NCBI GenBank assembly: GCA_002437725.1
Contig: DJRF01000002.1
Span: 1,410-65,409 of the forward strand
Source: Treponema sp. UBA6367
Lineage (GTDB): Bacteria > Spirochaetota > Spirochaetia > Treponematales > Treponemataceae
DNA: 64,000 nucleotides
Direction of reading: 5' to 3'
The position numbers were made by a program, and so were the translations under genes. Under the pieces are notes generated by a model that worked only from the letters and a program-made list of their open reading frames with translations, searched no databases and was not told where the DNA came from. Position 1 is the stretch's first letter. Each line of letters begins with the position of its first letter. Below are positions 42,189 to 50,365 of this stretch, in pieces.

Positions 42189-43532
42189 TTAAAGCTCGCC
42201 AGATTCAGCAGCTCCTGGAAGACCTATATCTGTGCGGAAAAATGCGCCTTCAAAAGTAACTGCATTTACCGCCTGATATGCGTTTTTCCAAGCAAGCTCA
42301 AAAGTCTCGCCAAAAGCACTGCAAGCAAGAACTCTTCCACCGTTCGTAACCAGTCTTTCAGAAGAACTCCTGCGGTCCATAATTGCACCCGCTATAAAAA
42401 TTTTTGCCCCGGTTTCCGCAATTTTCTTTGCATCAATTGTAATCTTTTTTCCTTTTTGATAGTGATTTGGATAACCGCCGCTTACAACTACAGGAGCAAC
42501 CTGAAAACCTTTTTTCCATTTGAAATCAAAGCCATTTAAAGTTCCATCTACAATTGCTTGGCACATTTGAGCAAAATCAAAATCCATTAAAGGAAGAACA
42601 GCCTGAGTTTCCGGATCTCCTAAGCGAACATTGTATTCAAGAAGTTTTGGGCCGTCTTTTGTAAGCATTACGCCAAAAAATAAAAATCCTCTATAATCAA
42701 AGCCTTCCTGCTCAAGCCCTTTAAGCGTAGGTTCAAGGCAGTCTTTTTTAAACTGCTGCATTGTTTCTTCGGAAACATCTGAAAGAGGGCAAACTGCTCC
42801 CATTCCGCCAGTATTAGGTCCTTTTGCGCCATTTCGCAAACGTTTGTGGTCTCTAGCTGGTAAAAACGGCACTATTATTGAAGTTCCATTTTTAGTTGAT
42901 TCTTTTGTAACAGAAACTGCAGATAGAACTGAAATTTCAACTCCCTGAAGATAATCTTCTATAACAAGTGTTTTGCCGGCGCTTCCAACTCGCTCGCCTT
43001 CCATAAGGTCTGCAATCGCCGCAAGGGCTTCTTTTTCCGTCGCAGCTACTACAACACCCTTCCCTGCGGCAAGACCGTCAGCCTTTATTACAATAGGAAC
43101 TCCGTGCTCTTTTACGTAATTTTCAGCATCAGCTTTGCTTGTAAATGTTCTGCTTTTAGCGCACGCAACTGAATACTTCATCATAAATTCTTTAGAAAGA
43201 TTCTTGCTGGCTTCTAGCTGCGCGGCTGCCTTTTTAGGTCCCACGCAAGGAATTCCTTCGTTCCAGAATTCATCTGCAAGTCCTTCTGCGAGAGGATCTT
43301 CCGGTCCTATAACTGCAAGGGTACAATTTTCATGCTTTGCAATCTGAATAAAAGGATTTTTTTCTTTTAAAATATAACTACATTCAGATGGGGCAACATT
43401 TACGCATTTTGATTCTTTTGCAGTGCCGCCATTTCCAGGAACGCAAACAACCTTTTCAACTTTAGGACTCTGTGCGAGTTTCCATGCAATGGCATGCTCT
43501 CTGCCACCGCTTCCAACTACTATTACATTCAT
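42189..43532 (-). CDS. purD: Phosphoribosylamine-glycine ligase
   Basis: This 447-residue ATP-grasp enzyme makes glycinamide ribonucleotide in purine synthesis. GSGGREHAIAWKLAQSP at the N-terminus (the GGREHA motif), GPEDPLAEGL, KADGLAAGKGVVVA and NTGGMGAVCP are all characteristic. A short insert is seen around residues 205-220. The -10 box TAAAAT lies exactly 6 nt before the ATG, so the transcript looks leaderless. No other purine gene is in the window. Confidence 0.95.
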   Translation of the reverse strand: MNVIVVGSGGREHAIAWKLAQSPKVEKVVCVPGNGGTAKESKCVNVAPSECSYILKEKNPFIQIAKHENCTLAVIGPEDPLAEGLADEFWNEGIPCVGPKKAAAQLEASKNLSKEFMMKYSVACAKSRTFTSKADAENYVKEHGVPIVIKADGLAAGKGVVVAATEKEALAAIADLMEGERVGSAGKTLVIEDYLQGVEISVLSAVSVTKESTKNGTSIIVPFLPARDHKRLRNGAKGPNTGGMGAVCPLSDVSEETMQQFKKDCLEPTLKGLEQEGFDYRGFLFFGVMLTKDGPKLLEYNVRLGDPETQAVLPLMDFDFAQMCQAIVDGTLNGFDFKWKKGFQVAPVVVSGGYPNHYQKGKKITIDAKKIAETGAKIFIAGAIMDRRSSSERLVTNGGRVLACSAFGETFELAWKNAYQAVNAVTFEGAFFRTDIGLPGAAESGEL

Positions 43533-43538
43533 ACTTAG

Positions 43539-43544
43539 ATTTTA
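43539..43544 (-). promoter_or_regulatory. -10 box of leaderless purD promoter
   Basis: On the minus strand TAAAAT is followed by six bases and the purD ATG at 43532. It is back to back with the rsmI promoter. Confidence 0.55.
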
Positions 43545-43607
43545 CATTAAAAGATTGCATTGGTAAATAAATACAACGGAATGACTTGCAAAAAATATGA
43601 TTTTTCA

Positions 43608-43636
43608 TTGTAAAGAGCAAGATTTTTGTTTATAAT
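43608..43636 (+). promoter_or_regulatory. Leaderless rsmI promoter
   Basis: TTGTAA (43608-43613), a 17-bp spacer and TATAAT (43631-43636) are followed by six bases and the ATG at 43643. The predicted +1 is the A of the start codon. This is the cleanest -35/-10 pair among the leaderless starts. Confidence 0.75.
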
Positions 43637-43642
43637 AGAAAT

Positions 43643-44377
43643 ATGTCAACGCTATTTGTAGTTGGAACGCCAATCGGCAACCTTGATGATATTACCTTCA
43701 GAGCTGTAGAAACTTTAAAAAAAGTTGAAGTCATAGCCGCAGAGGATACTCGTCATACTTTGCAACTCCTGAATGCGTTGGAATCTAAAGGCTTGATGAC
43801 TCATAATGAAATCAAAAAGCTTATGATAAGCTGTCGTTCGCAAAACGAAGAGATGGCGGCAAAAAAGATTATTGAATTAATGGAAAACGGCAAGGATGTA
43901 GCTTACACAAGCGATGCTGGAACTCCTGGAATAAGCGATCCTGGAGAAGTCCTTGTTGAGCTTGTGCGAAAAGCAGGCCATTCTGTTGTTCCAATACCAG
44001 GACCTAGCGCTTTTGCAACTTTAGTAAGCGTAGCAGGCTCTGGCGGAAAAACTTTAATCTTTGAAGGTTTTCTTTCTCCAAGTCCCGGGAAAAGACGAAA
44101 CCGGCTAAAGGCACTTTTAGCAACAGGAAATGCAATAGTTTTGTACGAAAGTCCGTTCAGAATTATAAAGTTACTAACAGATATTGCCGATATAGAAAGT
44201 GAACGTCGGCTAGTTATTGGACGAGAACTAACAAAACTGCACGAAGAAATTATAGAAGGCACAGCTTTAGAATTGCGGAATAACTTTGCTGAAAGAAGTT
44301 CTATCAAAGGTGAGTTTGCAGTTTTCATTTTTGGCATAAAAAAGGTTCAGATTTCTGATGAAACTACCGATAATTAA
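43643..44377 (+). CDS. rsmI: 16S rRNA 2'-O-methyltransferase for C1402
   Basis: This 244-residue member of the tetrapyrrole-methylase-like family methylates the ribose of C1402. The N-terminal VVGTPIGNLDDITFRAVETL, AAEDTRHT, SDAGTPGISDPG and VPIPGPSAF are the defining motifs. The transcript is predicted to be leaderless. flgM follows 21 bp downstream, so an rRNA modification gene and a flagellar regulator share a transcript. Confidence 0.95.
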   Translation: MSTLFVVGTPIGNLDDITFRAVETLKKVEVIAAEDTRHTLQLLNALESKGLMTHNEIKKLMISCRSQNEEMAAKKIIELMENGKDVAYTSDAGTPGISDPGEVLVELVRKAGHSVVPIPGPSAFATLVSVAGSGGKTLIFEGFLSPSPGKRRNRLKALLATGNAIVLYESPFRIIKLLTDIADIESERRLVIGRELTKLHEEIIEGTALELRNNFAERSSIKGEFAVFIFGIKKVQISDETTDN

Positions 44378-44398
44378 AAGGTAGAAGGCAGGATTAAT

Positions 44399-44689
44399 AT
44401 GATGGGTATTGAAAAACTTACAGGAATAAACACTATTCAGAATGTGCAAGGCTCTCGCCGTACAAACGAAACTGGAAAAATTGGTCATATTGAAGATTCA
44501 GTTTCTGTATCTGCAGAAGCTAAGGCAATGGCAGAAACATACTACATGAAGCAAGTCGCTTCAGAAACTCCTAACGTAAGAGCTGACAAAATTGCCGAAA
44601 TTAAAAGCAAAATTCAAAATCCAAACTATCTTAATGAAAACGTCATAGCATCTGCTGCCGATCGTATCATGGAAAGCTTTGGATTGTAA
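44399..44689 (+). CDS. flgM: FlgM-type anti-sigma-28 factor
   Basis: This 96-residue protein has the C-terminal sigma-binding segment of FlgM: RADKIAEIKSKIQNPNY followed by NENVIASAADRIMESFGL. FlgM binds FliA and holds back late flagellar genes until it is exported. The first half is disordered and Ser/Thr/Gln-rich, as usual. AGGCAGGA precedes tandem ATG codons at 44399 and 44402. It follows rsmI and ends with a strong terminator. Confidence 0.85.
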   Translation: MMGIEKLTGINTIQNVQGSRRTNETGKIGHIEDSVSVSAEAKAMAETYYMKQVASETPNVRADKIAEIKSKIQNPNYLNENVIASAADRIMESFGL

Positions 44690-44726
44690 TTTAAAGATAA
44701 AACTACTATTTGCTTTAGGTTATAGT

Positions 44727-44766
44727 AAAGGCATTCTTGGGATAAAATCTCGGAATGCCTTTTTTA
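44727..44766 (+). terminator. Intrinsic terminator after flgM
   Basis: AAAGGCATTC pairs with GAATGCCTTTTTT (from 44753) across a 16-nt loop; the second arm runs into a T tail. Confidence 0.87.
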
Positions 44767-44871
44767 TTTAAGGTTTGTAAGAACCTTAAATACGGCTGAG
44801 CCAAGGTTTTGAGCATAAGCGCACCTTGACCAGATGTATTTTTGATTTATAAAATTCATGTGGAGAATATA

Positions 44872-46020
44872 ATGAACGATCTTATTTTTAAAATTTCCCC
44901 AAATATAATTCTTGGCTCTTACACAATAACAAGGCTTTCTCAGTATATAAAAAATTTTGGCACAAGATTTATAATTCTTACAGACCCAGTCTTAAGAGAA
45001 TTCAAAATTATTGATAAAGTTGTGCAGTCACTAAACGAACACAAAGTGGAATATTTTGTTTGCGAAGAAATTACCGATGGAGCTAATTCAAAAGAAATAG
45101 AACAAATCTTAAAACTTGCAAAAGAAGGCTATGTTCACGGAATTATAGCTGTTGGTGGTGAAAAAATTCAGCACGCCGCAGCAATTGTTGCCTCTTTATT
45201 CAACGAAATTCACGACATATATGATTTTATAGATGGAGCAATTCCTACTTCTGCTCCTCTGCCTTTAGTTTGTATTCCAACAACAATGCGAGCACCTTAT
45301 TCATTTACATCTTCTATTCCGATTATAGATTCAAGGAGCTGGCAGACAAAATTATTAAAAATACAGAACAATGTTTGCCGCCTTATGGTGTGGGAACCGA
45401 ATTTTTACATAACACTTACTGAAAATCAGCTTGCTTCAATGGGGATTGAAACCATGTGCCTTGCCACAGAAGCTTACCTTTCTCAAAAAGCAAATTTTCT
45501 AAGCGATATGTTCTGCGAAAAAGGCGCCGAACTTTTGGGATACGCAATAAACGGGGCGAAAAGCCTTGAAATATCAACTCCAGCAGAAGTGCTTTTGGCA
45601 GAGGGAGGCTGCATGACTTCACTTGCAACGGCATCTAGTTCTGTAGGAACGGCAAGCCTCATCTCATTGATTACAAATTCTAAGTTCAGAATTAGCCGCT
45701 CTTTAGTTTGTGCAATTATGTTTCCATATATAATTGAAGATTGCGCAAAGTTTAAGTCTAATAAAATTGAATATCTGGGCAAAAAATTTGGACTAATACC
45801 AGCAGAATCATACAGAGAAGAAGCCTGCAAAGCCTTTGCTGAAAATATTCGCCAAAAGTTAGCAAAAGAAAATCTTCCAACAAGACTAAAAGATTTAAAT
45901 CTTACAATAGAGCAATTAGCCACAATAGCAGATGAATCTAGCTCATTAGAAATTGCAACGACCTTGCCACGCAGCATGACAGCAGACGATATTTTTAATA
46001 TGTTAAAACAGGCTTACTAA
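44872..46020 (+). CDS. Iron-alcohol-dehydrogenase-like protein lacking metal ligands
   Basis: This 382-residue protein has the fold signs of the Fe-ADH/glycerol dehydrogenase family: AVGGEKIQHAAAIVASLF for the NAD part, CIPTTMRAPYSFTSSIP, and MGIETMCLATEAYLS. In active enzymes the last motif holds Asp and His ligands (GMDALTHAIEAY). Here they are Glu193 and Leu197, and the two later His are also missing (ISLITNSKFRISRSLVCAIMFP). It is thus unlikely to bind iron or zinc in the usual way. GGAG precedes the ATG at 44872. A SpoU methylase gene follows after 2 nt. Confidence 0.7.
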   Translation: MNDLIFKISPNIILGSYTITRLSQYIKNFGTRFIILTDPVLREFKIIDKVVQSLNEHKVEYFVCEEITDGANSKEIEQILKLAKEGYVHGIIAVGGEKIQHAAAIVASLFNEIHDIYDFIDGAIPTSAPLPLVCIPTTMRAPYSFTSSIPIIDSRSWQTKLLKIQNNVCRLMVWEPNFYITLTENQLASMGIETMCLATEAYLSQKANFLSDMFCEKGAELLGYAINGAKSLEISTPAEVLLAEGGCMTSLATASSSVGTASLISLITNSKFRISRSLVCAIMFPYIIEDCAKFKSNKIEYLGKKFGLIPAESYREEACKAFAENIRQKLAKENLPTRLKDLNLTIEQLATIADESSSLEIATTLPRSMTADDIFNMLKQAY

Positions 46021-46022
46021 AA

Positions 46023-46847
46023 ATGATAGAACCTTCAAAACTTTTTCAACTAGATGGCGGACAAAAGCGAAGAAAACTAGCTTTAACTTTTGGAGCCTTA
46101 GAAAGAGATATTGCAGGCATTGCAGAAAAAGGAACTGAATACAATTTCAAAGCAATGCCGCGAAGCGAGTACACAAAAAAATTAGCAGAAATTTTGTTAA
46201 AAGATCCGAAACTTCCTCCGCAAGCAGCTACAGAATTAAAATCACTTTTAAGCGAAAACCCTTTTGATGAGCTTAGGGTTTGTAATTATGCAAGAAATCA
46301 ACTCCTTGCAATAATAGGGACATTTCCTGCCGAATGGGATCTTGTAATTGCTCCGCACGCCTTGCCCACAGACGAAAACGGTCTTGTCCGCAAGAGAGAT
46401 TTTTTTCCGGGCGTGTGCGTTTATGCAGAAGATATTCGCTCGCCTTTTAACATTGGCTCAATATTTAGAACCGCAGAAGGTCTTGGTGCTGAAAAAGTTT
46501 ATATTTCTCCAAACTGTGTAGACCCGATGCAGCAACGCTCTATTAGAAGCGGCATGGGCTGCGTAGAAACAATGGGATTTTCAAGGATTTCAGTTGACAG
46601 CCTGCCTAGCGAAACGCCAGTTTTTGCGCTAGAAACAGGCGGAACTCCTATAAATGACTTTAAGTTCCCAAGACAGGGAATATGCATAATCGGCTCAGAA
46701 GAACTAGGAGTTAGCCCTCAAGCCTTAAAAAAAGCCACTTACGGAACTGTAACCATTCCAATGAAAGGACTAAAGGCATCTTTAAATGTGGGAGTTGCTT
46801 TTGGAATTCTTATGCATAAATGGATTGAATACATTAGTGCTGAATAA
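46023..46847 (+). CDS. SpoU/TrmH-family RNA 2'-O-methyltransferase
   Basis: The C-terminal half of this 274-residue protein is a SPOUT domain with DIRSPFNIGSIFRTAEGLG, IIGSEELGVSP and IPMKGLKASLNVGVAFGI, the three SpoU motifs that bind SAM in the knot. The N-terminal 130 residues are helical and not recognised, so the target (tRNA or rRNA) is uncertain. It starts 2 nt after the Fe-ADH-like gene, so translation is coupled. It converges on the HDOD gene. Confidence 0.85.
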   Translation: MIEPSKLFQLDGGQKRRKLALTFGALERDIAGIAEKGTEYNFKAMPRSEYTKKLAEILLKDPKLPPQAATELKSLLSENPFDELRVCNYARNQLLAIIGTFPAEWDLVIAPHALPTDENGLVRKRDFFPGVCVYAEDIRSPFNIGSIFRTAEGLGAEKVYISPNCVDPMQQRSIRSGMGCVETMGFSRISVDSLPSETPVFALETGGTPINDFKFPRQGICIIGSEELGVSPQALKKATYGTVTIPMKGLKASLNVGVAFGILMHKWIEYISAE

Positions 46848-46854
46848 TTCTAAT

Positions 46855-48354
46855 TTATTTCTTTGATTTTTGCTCTTCAAAACTGGAATTTAGTTTTTCA
46901 GAAATCTTAGCAAACTGACTTTCAGAAGGAATTCTAAACATAGAAAGAACATCTTGGTCAATCTGATAATATTCGATTTTCTTTTCCTGATAGTGAACAA
47001 GCATATCTGCAAGATAAACGACACTGGCAAGAGTTCTTGTATCTTCAGGGGCATTTTCAGGGGAATGATGATACCTGATTACGTTTACAATTATGGGCGG
47101 GAAATTCCATTTTTCTGCAATTTTTGCTCCAATTTCACCATGATTTACTCCAGAAAGAATTTTTTCAAACAACTCTGGTTCAACACCTTTTGACTTGCAA
47201 ACAATTCTAATTCTTTCTAAAAAAGACGGATGTATTGTTTCAAAAATAATTTTTCCCATATCGTGCAAAAGTCCGCACACATAAGAATCTTCCACAACAC
47301 TTCTTTGTGAAGAACAAAAATTTCTGGCAATGTTATAAGAATAGTACGCAACTTTATACGCGTGGTTCCACAAACTTTCTGTGCTTCCTGAAACTGAAGA
47401 AAATGCTTTTATAGTCCCTATCGTAAAAAGCATATTTTTTATGCCATGCAAGCCAATAAGTTTTACAGCTTCAGCAATACTTTTACAAGGCTGGCTCAAA
47501 CCAAAGGCGGCGGAATTTACTAATTTTAACAGCTCGCCAGTAAGGGCAACATCATTGCTTATTTGAACTGCGATATCTGAAATTTTTGAATCAGGCTCTT
47601 CAAGCAGCTTGCTCAATCTTGCGATATTTTCCGGAAACTGCGGTAGGCTGTTAATCGAATCTTCAAATTCTTTTGAAATAATATTTATTTTGTCTTTTAC
47701 TTCACTATTTAGTGGAAGTATAATTCTTGTTATAGTTTCCCCATTTTCAGAAAGAATTTGAAAATTTTCTTCTGTAAGACCAATCTCTTTTAGCATAAGA
47801 ATCATTATAACAATGCCAAGACCAGCCCCTTCCGAGTCATCTAAAACTTGCTTCAAGGCATCTTCAATTGAAGCATACTTTTGAGCCCTACGCATTTTTT
47901 CATAAATTCGCTTGTATTCAAAGACCGTTATTATAGAATTATTGCGAACTTCCATCTTTATTTTATTATTTCGATACTGCAACATCAGCTTTACGTAAAG
48001 TCCGGCATCTTTTTGAGCTTGCAAATAGTAATTAATATTATTCAGAGTTTCATATTTAAAATCTTTCATTCCCAAGTTGTAGTCTTGTTCGCTTGTAATG
48101 TCTAACTTTTTTTCTTTGAAATAAATTCTTTTTGTATTTGCTTTTTTTGCATTTGTAACCAACTCTTGCATACAATAAGTCAGATACGGAATCATGAAAT
48201 TTTGATCTAATTCCTTTAAAAAACTAGTAAGCACATTGCCCATATACACTTCCATGTCGTGTGGTAGCGTATATGTGCTTATAGAAAGAGGTACGCCAGA
48301 ACGAATTGCCATCTTTATTTTTAAAATATCGATTGATGTATCCCGATTCGTCAT
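46855..48354 (-). CDS. GHKL-ATPase-like/HDOD fusion signalling protein
   Basis: This 499-residue protein starts with a histidine-kinase-like ATPase fold: an N-box CMQELVTNAKKAN (Glu64, Asn68) and a G-box SEGAGLGIVIMI near residue 175. There is no phosphoacceptor His domain. Residues about 235-430 form an HDOD domain (LPQFPENIARLSKLL, LLKLVNSAAFGL), with a partly kept HD signature LLHDMGK. HDOD proteins signal in motility and stress pathways. I choose ATG 48354; a TTG start at 48390 is possible. Confidence 0.75.
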   Translation of the reverse strand: MTNRDTSIDILKIKMAIRSGVPLSISTYTLPHDMEVYMGNVLTSFLKELDQNFMIPYLTYCMQELVTNAKKANTKRIYFKEKKLDITSEQDYNLGMKDFKYETLNNINYYLQAQKDAGLYVKLMLQYRNNKIKMEVRNNSIITVFEYKRIYEKMRRAQKYASIEDALKQVLDDSEGAGLGIVIMILMLKEIGLTEENFQILSENGETITRIILPLNSEVKDKINIISKEFEDSINSLPQFPENIARLSKLLEEPDSKISDIAVQISNDVALTGELLKLVNSAAFGLSQPCKSIAEAVKLIGLHGIKNMLFTIGTIKAFSSVSGSTESLWNHAYKVAYYSYNIARNFCSSQRSVVEDSYVCGLLHDMGKIIFETIHPSFLERIRIVCKSKGVEPELFEKILSGVNHGEIGAKIAEKWNFPPIIVNVIRYHHSPENAPEDTRTLASVVYLADMLVHYQEKKIEYYQIDQDVLSMFRIPSESQFAKISEKLNSSFEEQKSKK

Positions 48355-48486
48355 TTTTTTGCCTACAGTTTTATTTAGCCCAAATTTCAAATAAAAAATG
48401 AATAGAAGCGTTGAAAGTTTTACAGTTATAAAAACTTGACTTTCGGCCTTTTATTTAATCTATCAATTATCCAAGAAAAAGTTAAG

Positions 48487-48520
48487 TAGCCCGAATGTAC
48501 CCAAATTTAAGCTTGGGCTA
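48487..48520 (-). terminator. Hairpin after mgtC (TAGCCC/GGGCTA)
   Basis: TAGCCC (48487-48492) and GGGCTA (48515-48520) pair, with an inner CCCAA/TTTGGG-like stem. On the minus strand it follows the mgtC stop and is trailed by CTTAACTTTTT. The left end TAGCCCGAATGT is shared with the element at 49424, so it is probably related to that family. Confidence 0.45.
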
Positions 48521-48543
48521 AACATTCTTTTTATCCTAAAAAA

Positions 48544-49218
48544 CTAGTCATCTGAAATTGAAATGTCTACAAGCTGCCCAACTTCACGCAATTTTTTTAC
48601 TAAGTCGTGAAGCTCAAAGTTTTCTGGAGCTTTTACAGAAAAAACAAGCGTTGTTCTTTTTAGCTCTAGAGATTCAGACATATTTAAATCGCGAAATATA
48701 AAACCTGCGCTAGAAATTATGGCTCTTATTTTTTTTAAATCCATTGTGTCAGATGCATAGGTCAATGTAAGTCTTTTTGTTTTTTCTGCCGGAAAAAGTT
48801 TCATTTCGGCAAAGCCTAAAAAAATCAAGCTTAAAACAGAAACCGCTAAAGTTACCGCAACTACAAAAAATTCACCTACGCCGCAAGCAAGTCCCAATGC
48901 GCAAGCCGTCCAAATAACAGCGGCGGTTGTAAGCCCGCGGATATTCAATCCTTGATGAATAATTGCTCCGCCGCCAACAAAACCAATACCTGTAACAACG
49001 CCTGCCGCAATTCTAGTAGGATCACCTTTTACAACAGACTTTTCCGCAATAAGAACAGAAAGCATACACATGACTGCAGAAGAAACACATATCAATATAA
49101 GTGTTCGCATACCAACAGAATGGTATCTGCGCTTCCGTTCAACTCCTAAAACAAGGCCGCACACAAAGGCGGCGCACAATCTTGCAAGACAATCAACATA
49201 CCAATTTCCAAAAGACAT
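48544..49218 (-). CDS. MgtC/SapB-family membrane protein
   Basis: This 224-residue protein has four or five N-terminal membrane segments with the family motifs LVLGVERKRR, GMRTLILI, DPTRIAAGVVTGIGFVGGGAII and RGLTTAAVIWTACALGL. A cytoplasmic C-terminal domain of about 75 residues follows. MgtC proteins help bacteria survive low magnesium and modulate ATP synthase in Salmonella (family knowledge). The start lies 11 nt after element copy 3, with GGAAG as the SD. In other bacteria mgtC has a regulatory RNA leader, which makes the element worth noting. Confidence 0.88.
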   Translation of the reverse strand: MSFGNWYVDCLARLCAAFVCGLVLGVERKRRYHSVGMRTLILICVSSAVMCMLSVLIAEKSVVKGDPTRIAAGVVTGIGFVGGGAIIHQGLNIRGLTTAAVIWTACALGLACGVGEFFVVAVTLAVSVLSLIFLGFAEMKLFPAEKTKRLTLTYASDTMDLKKIRAIISSAGFIFRDLNMSESLELKRTTLVFSVKAPENFELHDLVKKLREVGQLVDISISDD

Positions 49219-49229
49219 TTTAAACTTCC

Positions 49230-49376
49230 ATAAAAAGTCAAGAGTAAAACTTCAGTTTTAGGATTGACTTTTTAAGTTGTTTCGCAACTAAGTGAGAAAC
49301 AACAGATGATAAGAAAGTTTGCGACGCAAACTTAAAAAGATAAAAACAGACGCCATTTTCGGCTGCTTTTATCTTA
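49230..49376 (-). repeat. 147-bp four-hairpin leader element, copy 3 (upstream of mgtC)
   Basis: This copy matches copy 1 at 146 of 147 positions although they are 46 kb apart. It ends 11 nt before the mgtC ATG. A 6-bp direct repeat ACTTCC (49224-49229 and 49376-49381) flanks it; on the mgtC strand it reads GGAAGT and contains the SD. The single difference from copy 1 introduces a TAG in the possible leader ORF (49288-49356). Confidence 0.9.
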
Positions 49377-49423
49377 CTTCCTTTTTAGATATTTTGAAAC
49401 AAAGCAAAAAGCTGCATTTTATC

Positions 49424-49506
49424 TAGCCCGAATGTCGAGTTTTTTCACAAATTGTAACTTCGCTTACGCTTTTGTTCATTTTCCTAAAAACCCGAAGCCC
49501 AGGCTA
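49424..49506. repeat. TAGCC-ended intergenic element, copy B
   Basis: Its ends form degenerate terminal inverted repeats: TAGCCCGAATGTCGAGTTTT on the left and, reversed, TAGCCTGGGCTTCGGGTTTT on the right (about 16 of 22 positions alike). The right end matches copy A at 42081-42187. It supplies the TAG stop codon of the gene at 49504. Confidence 0.5.
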
Positions 49507-50238
49507 TCTAAACAATGAAAATGAACTTGGATTTTTGCTTCCAGCTTTTACCCAGGCAAGAGCATTTTTTGCGCTTGGCTTATGCTTTGCCAAAAGCGCA
49601 GCTTCTATATAAAAATCCAGCCATTGAGAAAGCGAACTATCTTTTTTAAGGATTTCATTATTTTCATCACCAGAAACCAGTAAAACTTGTACATTTTCAT
49701 TATTAAACTGCATTGCCGCAATACTTTCTGCAAAAGTAGCAAATGCAGCCTCTGCCGCCGCAACTAAAGGATTAGCAATGTCTATTCCTGTTGACTTTAG
49801 CACTGGGTTAAGAATTGCATCCCTAAGCGAGGCAACAGGTTTTAATATAAAAACGATTGTAGCCTTTGAGCCATGCTGTTGAATTCTGTTTAGAACTTCC
49901 ATCGCAAGGTATTGAAACCCTAAAACCATGCTGTCGTTAGCATAAGAGCAAGCATCCAACGAAAAAGAAGAAAACTTTCTAGCAAAGTATTCAGCATCAA
50001 AGTAAAAAATAAAACGGTCTGGAACACCGATTAACGATTCTGCTTGCAAAATCAATGCCCTAGCAGCCACTGCAGAACATTTGTTCCAAGTTAAAACTTT
50101 TATATCTTTTGAAGAAAGCCCTTTTGATTCTCCATTTTCATCTGCAACAACAACATTATTTCCAGAAAGCGCAAAAGAATCTGCAAATTCCGCTATAGAA
50201 GGAAGTTCCTTTCCTGCAATCAAAATATTTTTTGCCAT
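49504..50238 (-). CDS. Rossmann-like hypothetical protein, 244 residues
   Basis: The N-terminus (MAKNILIAGKELPSIAEFADSF then NNVVVADEN) reads like a dinucleotide-binding fold of the SDR type but without a clear GxxxGxG. IVFILKPVASLRDAI in the middle and an Ala-rich helix follow. No catalytic Tyr-Lys pair of SDR enzymes is apparent. The function is unknown. The -10 box TATAAT is exactly 6 nt before the ATG (leaderless). It is divergent from the AEC transporter gene, with an operator-like repeat between them. Confidence 0.6.
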   Translation of the reverse strand: MAKNILIAGKELPSIAEFADSFALSGNNVVVADENGESKGLSSKDIKVLTWNKCSAVAARALILQAESLIGVPDRFIFYFDAEYFARKFSSFSLDACSYANDSMVLGFQYLAMEVLNRIQQHGSKATIVFILKPVASLRDAILNPVLKSTGIDIANPLVAAAEAAFATFAESIAAMQFNNENVQVLLVSGDENNEILKKDSSLSQWLDFYIEAALLAKHKPSAKNALAWVKAGSKNPSSFSLFR

Positions 50239-50244
50239 ATCTTA

Positions 50245-50250
50245 ATTATA
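50245..50250 (-). promoter_or_regulatory. -10 box of a leaderless promoter
   Basis: On the minus strand TATAAT is followed by six bases and the ATG at 50238, with no room for an SD. Confidence 0.65.
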
Positions 50251-50293
50251 CTTTATAATTCTTCTTTTTTGCAAACACTTATGCACAGGCAGC

Positions 50294-50353
50294 TGCGCAA
50301 ATAATTACACAAATAATTGCGCATCTTGAAAAAAATATTCTGCTGAATATAAT
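50294..50353 (+). promoter_or_regulatory. AEC transporter promoter with an upstream operator-like repeat
   Basis: TGCGCAA (50294-50300) and TTGCGCA (50317-50323) are perfect inverted repeats just upstream of TTGAAA (50326-50331). A 16-bp spacer and TATAAT (50348-50353) follow. The predicted leader before the ATG at 50366 is only about 6 nt. The repeat could serve both divergent genes. Confidence 0.55.
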
Positions 50354-50365
50354 TTATTTCCTATC

